Notes under the pieces: model-generated | Seen by the model: the letters and a program-made list of their open reading frames with translations, nothing else | Databases searched by the model: none | What the model was told of the DNA's origin: nothing | From: Ruminococcus flavefaciens | GTDB lineage: Bacteria; Bacillota; Clostridia; Oscillospirales; Ruminococcaceae | NCBI GenBank assembly: GCA_023662725.1 | Contig: JAMPIL010000006.1 | Coordinates: forward strand, 1-64,000 | Reading direction: 5' to 3' | Length of the DNA stretch: 64,000 nt | Made by a program: the position numbers and the translations under genes | Shown here: positions 58,539-64,000 of the stretch, one piece after another | Numbering within the stretch: the first letter of the stretch is position 1 | Layout: each line of letters starts with the position of its first letter

Positions 58539-59759
58539 ATGGCAGGATTAAACAAAGTTACTGTAGAAGACATTAATGTAAAGGGCAGAAAGGTTCTTGT
58601 AAGAGTTGATTTCAACGTTCCGCTCAAGGACGGTGTTATCACAAACGACAACCGTATCCAGGCTGCTCTTCCTACTATCAATAAGCTCGTTGAGGGCGGA
58701 GCAAAGATTGTTCTTTGTTCACATCTCGGTAAACCGAAGAATGGTCCAGAGGATAAGTTCTCACTCGCTCCTGCTGCTGCAAGACTTGCAGAGCTTGTAA
58801 ACACAAAGGTTGTATTCGCTAAGGACGATATTGTTGTAGGCGAAAATGCTAAGAAGGCTGTTGATGAAATGACAGACGGTGAGATCGTTGTTCTTGAAAA
58901 TACAAGATTCCGTGGTGCTGAGGAAACAAAGAACGGCGAAGAATTCTCTAAAGAACTTGCAGATCTTGTTGACGGCGAAGTATTCGTTATGGACGCTTTT
59001 GGTTCGGCTCACCGTGCTCATGCTTCAACCGCAGGTGTTACAAAGTTTGTTAAGGAAACGGCAGTAGGCTATCTTATGCAGAAAGAGATCCAGTATCTCG
59101 GAAATGCAGTTGAAGTTCCTGAAAGACCGTTTGTTGCTATCCTCGGCGGAGCAAAGGTCGCAGACAAACTCAACGTTATCTCAAATCTTCTCGAAAAGTG
59201 TGATACTCTCATCATCGGCGGTGGTATGGCTTATACATTCATCAAAGCTAAGGGCGGTTCTATCGGAACATCTCTCGTAGACGATGAAAAGATTGATTAC
59301 TGTAAGGAAATGCTCGAAAAGGCTGAATCTCTCGGCAAGAAGATTCTTCTTCCTGTTGATACAACTGTTGCGGCAGAATTCCCGAATCCAATCGACGCTG
59401 AAATTGCAGTTGAAAACGTAGATTCCGATAAGATTCCTGCTGATAAGATGGGACTCGATATCGGTGTTAAGACTCAGGAACTCTTTGCTGAGGCTGTTAA
59501 GTCTGCAAAGACAGTTGTTTGGAACGGACCTATGGGCGTTTTCGAGAATCCTGTTCTTGCTAAGGGTACAATTGCAGTTGCAAAGGCTCTTGCTGAAACA
59601 GACGCTACAACTATTATCGGTGGCGGCGACTCAGCAGCAGCAGTTATGCAGCTCGGCTTTGCTGACAAGATGAGCCATATCTCCACAGGCGGCGGTGCTT
59701 CTCTCGAATACCTCGAGGGCAAGGTTCTTCCGGGTGTTGCAGCAATCGCAGAAAAGTAA
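58539..59759 (+). CDS. pgk: Phosphoglycerate kinase
   Basis: The 406-residue enzyme transfers phosphate from 1,3-bisphosphoglycerate to [23 protein letters not shown] (about 17-36), [20 protein letters not shown] (about 59-78), [20 protein letters not shown] (about 203-222), [13 protein letters not shown] and the C-terminal [20 protein letters not shown] with [14 protein letters not shown] are all present. Length is normal. The codon choice, rich in cgt, ctc and gtt, looks like that of a highly expressed gene. GAAAGGATG precedes the ATG. Confidence 0.97.
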   Translation: MAGLNKVTVEDINVKGRKVLVRVDFNVPLKDGVITNDNRIQAALPTINKLVEGGAKIVLCSHLGKPKNGPEDKFSLAPAAARLAELVNTKVVFAKDDIVVGENAKKAVDEMTDGEIVVLENTRFRGAEETKNGEEFSKELADLVDGEVFVMDAFGSAHRAHASTAGVTKFVKETAVGYLMQKEIQYLGNAVEVPERPFVAILGGAKVADKLNVISNLLEKCDTLIIGGGMAYTFIKAKGGSIGTSLVDDEKIDYCKEMLEKAESLGKKILLPVDTTVAAEFPNPIDAEIAVENVDSDKIPADKMGLDIGVKTQELFAEAVKSAKTVVWNGPMGVFENPVLAKGTIAVAKALAETDATTIIGGGDSAAAVMQLGFADKMSHISTGGGASLEYLEGKVLPGVAAIAEK

Positions 59760-59773
59760 TTCTATAAATCAAT

Positions 59774-59801
59774 AGGGCGGGTAGAGATATTCGCCCTTAT
59801 T
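59774..59801 (+). terminator. Weak hairpin after pgk
   Basis: AGGGCG (59774-59779) pairs with CGCCCT (59792-59797) but only TAT follows. It may be a partial terminator that lowers expression of the small genes before tpiA. Confidence 0.45.
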
Positions 59802-59826
59802 GCAGTAATGAGGTGTCGATACGCAT

Positions 59827-59994
59827 ATGCTTCAAGATTTAAATATGACTTTATTGAGCATTGATACATCTCTTGTATGGATTTCATGGATTGTATTCAT
59901 CGTATCAATAATAACTGCAATGGTGTACATTTACAAGCTGATCGAATCTAAAAAATTTAAAAAAGGCAAAGAGATTATATCCGGACTTGATTAA
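59827..59994 (+). CDS. Small membrane protein (55 aa)
   Basis: A 55-codon frame with one transmembrane helix (about 18-39: VWISWIVFIVSIITAMVYIY) and a basic C-terminal tail (KKFKKGKEIISGLD). GAGGTG lies 11 nt before the ATG. Its stop overlaps the TTG start of the next small membrane gene (TTGATTAA). It is one of several small membrane proteins packed between pgk and tpiA. No family is recognised. Confidence 0.55.
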   Translation: MLQDLNMTLLSIDTSLVWISWIVFIVSIITAMVYIYKLIESKKFKKGKEIISGLD

Positions 59995-60181
59995 GCCAAT
60001 AGAAAAGGATATTAAGAAATACACCATTCTGCTTATTTCGGTTCTGGTATTAGGATTTGCTCAATTTATAGCCGTTTTGTGTCTATATGGAAAGGCTTTT
60101 CATGATCAGGAACACCAACATCAGTGCAATTCTGAATCGATGCAGCCGCTTACCTTTATTATGCATAATATTGATGATTGA
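59987..60181 (+). CDS. Small membrane protein (64 aa, TTG start)
   Basis: The frame opens at a TTG that overlaps the preceding stop, so it is probably translated by coupling. One hydrophobic helix (about 11-34: YTILLISVLVLGFAQFIAVL) is followed by a polar, His-rich tail containing HDQEHQHQC, which could bind metal. No ribosome site of its own is seen and no family is recognised. Confidence 0.5.
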   Translation: MIKPIEKDIKKYTILLISVLVLGFAQFIAVLCLYGKAFHDQEHQHQCNSESMQPLTFIMHNIDD

Positions 60182-60269
60182 TTTGGACGCTTGGGGAATT
60201 ATTGAACCAGAAGAATAAATTTAAAAATGCGGAATGGAACTGATGGCAACGCATTGAGGCGGTGGGTTT

Positions 60270-60709
60270 ATGATCGGATATATCTTAGAAAAATTTGTGA
60301 ACTCCTTAGATGGATTAGTGATGTCTCTCTTTATGTTCTTCGTTGTTTTGCCGATTGTTTTTTAATATTTTTTGTAAGCGTCGTTTATGCGGCACAGGCG
60401 TTCGGTTATTATCTCATAATAAGGAATGAGACATACCTCAGGAGAGGTTGGAGTTTTACATATGCGGATATTATCACAGAGGACGGTGTGACTTCAAAGC
60501 TTTGTTGGTTTACCGAGCAGAGATCATCCACACACAGTTTTCATGATTTTTCATATGATGATACTTTGCCGATCCTTTACAAAACAAAGAGACCGAAAAA
60601 GTTTATCCGTTGTGACGAGAAATATTGGCATGATAAGATGTGCGCAAGATGCGTCATAGCGATGTTATTTGGAATTATGATCCTTTTACTGATTATTTTC
60701 GGATTTTAA
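60270..60709 (+). pseudogene. Membrane protein gene with an apparent frameshift at a T6 run
   Basis: The natural opening is ATG 60270 after GAGGCGGTGGG: MIGYILEKFVNSLDGLVMSL, then a hydrophobic helix that stops at TAA 60363-60365 inside TTTTTTAA (T6 at 60358-60363). One more T would give an unbroken frame of about 147 residues continuing LIFFVSVVYAAQAFGYYLII, NETYLRRGWSFTYADIITED and a C-terminal helix MLFGIMILLLIIFGF. The alternative continuous frame from 60227 starts with Arg/Trp/Cys-rich sequence that looks like a shadow frame. So the gene is frameshifted, uses slippage, or the run was misread. Confidence 0.55.
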
Positions 60710-60722
60710 TAAGGAGATTATT

Positions 60723-60932
60723 ATGAAAATCATAAATAAAATAAAAGAGGATTATTCAGCCGAAGTTTTGCTTTTAGCAATTTTAAGCTTTTTAGCGGGA
60801 TTAACAGTTGGATTTTTGATTTCACCTGTTAAAAGGGGAATAATTATCGGAAGCTATAACGGTTGCAATAATCGAATTACAGATTCAAATAAGGTAAACA
60901 AAAAAACGGAAAATTCTTCGAATGGATCTTAA
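60723..60932 (+). CDS. Small membrane protein (69 aa)
   Basis: One transmembrane helix (about 14-34: EVLLLAILSFLAGLTVGFLI) and a polar tail rich in Asn and Lys. AAGGAGATT lies 6 nt before the ATG, the clearest ribosome site in this small-gene cluster. No family is recognised. It begins 13 bp after the frameshifted gene. Confidence 0.65.
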   Translation: MKIINKIKEDYSAEVLLLAILSFLAGLTVGFLISPVKRGIIIGSYNGCNNRITDSNKVNKKTENSSNGS

Positions 60933-60937
60933 AAACT

Positions 60938-61225
60938 ATGGGAATAATGGAAACCGTATTTCTGATTTTGGGGTTATTAGCTTTCCTTTTATTTACGTTG
61001 TTTTGCATGACGAGTGTAAAAAATGTAGTCAGAGAATCACGTGCGAGGAATCAGGCTAAAAAGAAATTTGTTTTTATATCAGAATGTATACCATATTCTT
61101 TATTGGGAATTTTTGCGGGAATATGCACATTGGCAACAGGTTATCTTTTATTGATATTCGTGTTCAGAGATTCATTATTAATGGGTATACAGAACTGTAA
61201 TTTTAAATTAATTAAAAGGAGTTAA
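60938..61225 (+). CDS. Small membrane protein (95 aa)
   Basis: Two hydrophobic helices (about 5-24 and 51-75) are separated by a basic cytoplasmic loop (VRESRARNQAKKKF), consistent with both ends outside or a hairpin. It starts 5 bp after the previous stop and ends 5 bp before tpiA, so it shares the glycolytic transcript. No family is recognised. The ribosome site is weak. Confidence 0.6.
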   Translation: MGIMETVFLILGLLAFLLFTLFCMTSVKNVVRESRARNQAKKKFVFISECIPYSLLGIFAGICTLATGYLLLIFVFRDSLLMGIQNCNFKLIKRS

Positions 61226-61230
61226 TTATA

Positions 61231-62007
61231 ATGAACAAGTCAACAAGAAAGGCTATTATTGCCGGAAACTGGAAAATGAATAAGACAAGACCAGAGGCTA
61301 AGGAGCTTCTCGAAGCTATCAAGCCACTCGTAGAAAACGCAGAGGGAAACGTTGAGGTTATCGCCTGCGTTCCTTTTACAAACCTTGAAACTGCTATCAA
61401 CACAACAGCAGGTTCTAACGTAAAAATCGGCGCTGAAAATGTTCACTTTGAGAAGAGCGGCGCTTTCACAGGCGAAATTTCAGCTGATATGCTCACAGAA
61501 CTCGGAGTTGAGTACGTTGTAATCGGTCACAGCGAGAGAAGACAGTATTTTGGTGAAACAGACGAAACCGTAAACAAGAGAACTCTTGCTGCACTTAATG
61601 CAGGTCTCAAGCCTATCATTTGCGTTGGCGAACTCAAGTGGGAGCGTGAATGCAATATCACAGAGGAAGTTATCGCTCGTCAGATCAAGCTCGATCTCTG
61701 GTCTGTAACTGCCGAGCAGGTTAAGAACGTTGTTATCGCTTACGAACCTGTATGGGCAATCGGAACAGGTCTTACAGCTACTCCGGATCAGGCAGAAGAA
61801 GTTTGCGGATTCATCCGTGCTCAGCTTGCAAAGCTTTACGATCAGGCAACTGCTGATGCTGTTACAATCCAGTACGGCGGTTCAATGAATGCTGCAAACT
61901 GTGCAGAGCTTCTTGCTAAGCCCAATATTGACGGCGGACTCATCGGCGGAGCTTCACTCAAGGCTGCTGATTTCAATACTATTGTTCAGGCTGCTGTTGA
62001 AGGCTGA
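61231..62007 (+). CDS. tpiA: Triosephosphate isomerase
   Basis: The 258-residue enzyme interconverts glyceraldehyde 3-phosphate and dihydroxyacetone phosphate. IIAGNWKMNKTRPEAKELLE (about 9-28, Lys17), VVIGHSERRQYFGETDETVN (about 94-113, the catalytic His), AYEPVWAIGTGLTATPDQAE (about 170-189, the catalytic Glu) and QYGGSMNAANCAELLAKPNI with DGGLIGGASL are all intact. AAAAGGAGTT precedes the ATG. Codon use again suggests high expression. Confidence 0.97.
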   Translation: MNKSTRKAIIAGNWKMNKTRPEAKELLEAIKPLVENAEGNVEVIACVPFTNLETAINTTAGSNVKIGAENVHFEKSGAFTGEISADMLTELGVEYVVIGHSERRQYFGETDETVNKRTLAALNAGLKPIICVGELKWERECNITEEVIARQIKLDLWSVTAEQVKNVVIAYEPVWAIGTGLTATPDQAEEVCGFIRAQLAKLYDQATADAVTIQYGGSMNAANCAELLAKPNIDGGLIGGASLKAADFNTIVQAAVEG

Positions 62008-62049
62008 GCTTAATAGATTTTGAATTAATTTGATTATAGGAGAATAATT

Positions 62050-63567
62050 ATGTCAAAAAAACCCGTAGCACTTATAATTATGGACGGTTTCGGATATAAT
62101 CCTGAAGATTACGGAAATGCTATAACGGCTGCAAAAAAGCCCAATCTTGATAAATATATGCAGGGACCTCATACTCTCATCGGAGCAAGCGGTCTTGATG
62201 TTGGTCTGCCTGACGGACAAATGGGAAACTCTGAGGTTGGTCATACCAATATCGGCGCAGGAAGAATCGTTTATCAGATGCTCGTTAAGATTTCAAAGGA
62301 TATCAAGGACGGAACTTTCTTCGATAATAAGGCTCTTCAGGCTGCAATGAACAACTGTAAGGAAAAAAATTCCGCACTTCATCTTATGGGACTTCTCTCT
62401 CCCGGTGGCGTTCACAGTCACATGGAACACCTTTTCGGTCTTGTCAAAATGGCAAAGAAAAACGATCTTGATAAGGTCTATATCCATGCATTTCTTGATG
62501 GACGTGACGTTCCTCCGTCTTCTGCCGCAGAATATATGGAGCAGACTGTTGAAGAACTCAATAAAATTGGTATTGGCAAGATCGCAACCATTTCCGGACG
62601 TTTCTACGCTATGGACAGAGACAATGCCTGGGACAGAGTTGAAAAGGCTTATTCTGCAATCGTATACGGAGAGGGAGTTGATGAATCCGAGCCTGTTCAG
62701 GCTATCAAAAATTCCTACGCTAACGAAGTAACAGACGAATTCATGCTTCCTACTGTAATTGAGGGCGGAGCTTCTGTCAAAGAGGGCGACAGTGTGATTT
62801 TCTTCAACTTCCGTCCTGATCGTGCAAGACAGATCACAAGAGCCTTTGTTGACCCTGATTTCAGCGGTTTTGAGAGGAAAAACGGATTCTTTGAAACGAA
62901 TTTTGTCTGCATGGCACAGTACGATGCTTCAATGCCAAATATAAGTGTTGCATATCCTCCGGAACAACTTACAATGACTCTGGGTGAATATCTCAGCAAG
63001 TCCGGAAAAACTCAGCTTCGTATCGCAGAAACTCAGAAGTATGCTCACGTTACATTCTTCTTCAACGGCGGCGAAGAAAAGCAGTTTGAGGGAGAAGACA
63101 GAATCCTTATCAAGTCGCCTGACGTTGCAACGTTCGATATGAAGCCTGAAATGAGCGCTTACGAAGTATGCGATGCTGTTGTAGACGCTATCAATGCCGA
63201 TAAATACGATGTTATTATACTTAATTACGCAAACTGCGATATGGTTGGACATACCGGCATTTTCGATGCAGCTGTTGCAGCTGTAGAAGCCGTTGACGAA
63301 TGCGTTGGAAGAATGGTTGAAGCTATTCTTGCAAAGGGCGGAGCAGCTCTTATTACAGCAGATCACGGTAACGCTGATAAAATGTATGAACCGGATGGAA
63401 GTCCGTTTACTGCTCATACAACAAATCCTGTACCGCTTATTGCTGTAGGAATTGACGGAGAGCTTCGTGAGGGAGGAGTTCTTGCAGATCTCGCACCAAC
63501 AATGCTTGAAATTCTCGAAATGCCTCAGCCTAAAGAAATGACGGGTAAATCGCTTATAGTTAAGTAA
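62050..63567 (+). CDS. gpmI: 2,3-bisphosphoglycerate-independent phosphoglycerate mutase
   Basis: The 505-residue Mn2+-dependent enzyme interconverts 3- and 2-phosphoglycerate. PVALIIMDGFGYNPE (about 5-19, metal Asp), the phosphoserine loop MGNSEVGHTNIGAGRIVYQ (about 58-76), AFLDGRDVPPSSAAEYMEQ (about 147-165), FFNFRPDRARQITRAFVD and the C-terminal metal-binding LNYANCDMVGHTG and ITADHGNADKM all match the family. TAGGAGAAT precedes the ATG. With pgk and tpiA it makes a lower-glycolysis cluster; gap and eno are not in the window. Confidence 0.97.
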   Translation: MSKKPVALIIMDGFGYNPEDYGNAITAAKKPNLDKYMQGPHTLIGASGLDVGLPDGQMGNSEVGHTNIGAGRIVYQMLVKISKDIKDGTFFDNKALQAAMNNCKEKNSALHLMGLLSPGGVHSHMEHLFGLVKMAKKNDLDKVYIHAFLDGRDVPPSSAAEYMEQTVEELNKIGIGKIATISGRFYAMDRDNAWDRVEKAYSAIVYGEGVDESEPVQAIKNSYANEVTDEFMLPTVIEGGASVKEGDSVIFFNFRPDRARQITRAFVDPDFSGFERKNGFFETNFVCMAQYDASMPNISVAYPPEQLTMTLGEYLSKSGKTQLRIAETQKYAHVTFFFNGGEEKQFEGEDRILIKSPDVATFDMKPEMSAYEVCDAVVDAINADKYDVIILNYANCDMVGHTGIFDAAVAAVEAVDECVGRMVEAILAKGGAALITADHGNADKMYEPDGSPFTAHTTNPVPLIAVGIDGELREGGVLADLAPTMLEILEMPQPKEMTGKSLIVK

Positions 63568-63574
63568 AAAATTA

Positions 63575-63605
63575 AAAGGCTGATTGAAATACATCAGCCT
63601 TTTTC
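63575..63605 (+). terminator. Terminator of the glycolytic cluster
   Basis: AAAGGCTGAT (63575-63584) pairs with ATCAGCCTTT (63593-63602), followed by a T-run. Confidence 0.92.
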
Positions 63606-63627
63606 GTATTAATAAGGAACGATTTTT

Positions 63628-63768
63628 ATGAAAATACTGATACTTGGCGGAACAAGATTATATAGCAGTCAAATATCCAGCGGTGACGCTGCACCATATA
63701 ATGGCTATCTTTCATTCGCAATATTGAATACATCAAAAGCAAAGAAAAACGATTTTATTTTTACTTAA
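63628..63768 (+). CDS. Short frame with an epimerase-like start, possible gene remnant
   Basis: A 46-codon frame opens MKILILGGTRLYSSQI, the nucleotide-binding start of NAD-dependent epimerase/dehydratase (SDR) proteins. It then loses any family resemblance and stops at TAA 63766-63768. AAGGAAC precedes the ATG. A working epimerase needs about 300 residues, so this is probably a truncated remnant, though a small stand-alone gene cannot be excluded. Confidence 0.4.
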   Translation: MKILILGGTRLYSSQISSGDAAPYNGYLSFAILNTSKAKKNDFIFT

Positions 63769-63864
63769 GTCCACAATCGTATTCACGAAACGATAGATAA
63801 TTATATCAGGTTACTGTTATAAAAATTTGTGAATGCTTCTTTAAAATGGGGGAGGAAAATTAAA

Positions 63865-64000
63865 ATGATCAATCCAATGACGCTTTTGAATCTGAAAAAG
63901 CATCTGGTAAATTTCAGAGATAATCATCCGAAAGCAATTCAGTTCGTTAATGCTGTTTCAGGAAAAATAGACGAGGGGAGTATAATTGAACTTTCAGTAC
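63865..64000 (+). CDS. 5' part of a gene cut by the window end
   Basis: ATG 63865 follows GGGGGAGGA at 8 nt, a strong ribosome site. The 45 readable codons begin MINPMTLLNLKKHLVNFRDN and continue through GKIDEGSIIELSV at the edge. The segment looks like a soluble helical start of a conserved hypothetical protein; I do not recognise the family. Confidence 0.7.
   Translation, partial: MINPMTLLNLKKHLVNFRDNHPKAIQFVNAVSGKIDEGSIIELSV

Noticed and set aside
62929-63594. 221-aa minus-strand frame opposite gpmI
   Set aside because: It is antisense to a highly conserved enzyme and rich in Cys, Asn and Phe.
1-64000. CRISPR arrays, rRNA genes, intact insertion sequences
   Set aside because: No regularly spaced direct repeats, no rRNA sequence and no transposase frame were seen in the window.

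Overview
The window reads as a chromosomal segment of a low-GC, Gram-positive gut or rumen Firmicute, most likely a Ruminococcus of the R. flavefaciens type. The main reason is that four secreted proteins carry cellulosomal dockerin modules (355-978, 20282-23158, 23388-25820, 57121-58359). The rest of the gene set fits Oscillospiraceae: a domain-permuted GH3 beta-glucosidase, a Spo0A-type DNA-binding domain, SpoIIM and YesL membrane proteins, ThyX, and VanRS/VanY-like genes. The species call is inference.

Layout. 1-1.8 kb: the end of one gene, a secreted dockerin protein and a Spo0A-C-domain regulator with candidate 0A boxes. 2.05-6.93 kb: a 4.8-kb integrated element in the 3' end of a tRNA-Ala(GGC) gene, bounded by a 51-bp direct repeat. 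It holds an integrase, a repressor, small HTH proteins, a DUF6291 protein and a TerS-like KGG protein, but no capsid or conjugation genes. 7-14 kb: tRNA-Ser, a GNAT enzyme, hpt, a HEAT-like protein, a nucleotidyltransferase, then a minus-strand operon (leader peptide, attenuator, MATE exporter, RtcB ligase, 54-aa protein). 14-26 kb: GH3, ArsC-like, an SPFH/zinc-ribbon operon and two large dockerin enzymes (PL1 pectate lyase; DUF4874/DUF4832). 26-31 kb: a three-gene TerB-N / BrxD-like ATPase / Lhr-like helicase operon matching the Shango defence architecture, with an in-frame amber codon in the helicase.

31-45.5 kb: proC, spoIIM-like, yesL-like, about 0.9 kb without genes behind a consensus promoter, two D,D-carboxypeptidase homologues that have both lost catalytic residues, pgi, then yceD-rpmF-DUF512-der-plsY-gpsA and a glutaminase-less asparagine-synthetase homologue. 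45.6-56.6 kb: an ABC exporter, an AraC/GyrI-like regulator, a catalytically intact VanY next to VanS/VanR homologues, then U32 peptidase-mltG-MTHFS-DJ-1-DUF2156 and thyX. 56.8-64 kb: TfoX-N, an N-terminal-dockerin beta-helix protein, then pgk-tpiA-gpmI behind a Rex-like operator. Five small membrane-protein genes, one apparently frameshifted, sit between pgk and tpiA.

How the parts connect: the dockerin enzymes and the cytoplasmic GH3 point to plant-polysaccharide use feeding glycolysis (pgi, pgk, tpiA, gpmI). The envelope genes (mltG, vanRSY, the two pseudo-carboxypeptidases) point to cell-wall maintenance or sensing. The tRNA-borne element and the Shango-like operon are the mobile and defence parts. 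All identifications come from reading motifs and translations; no database search was run.
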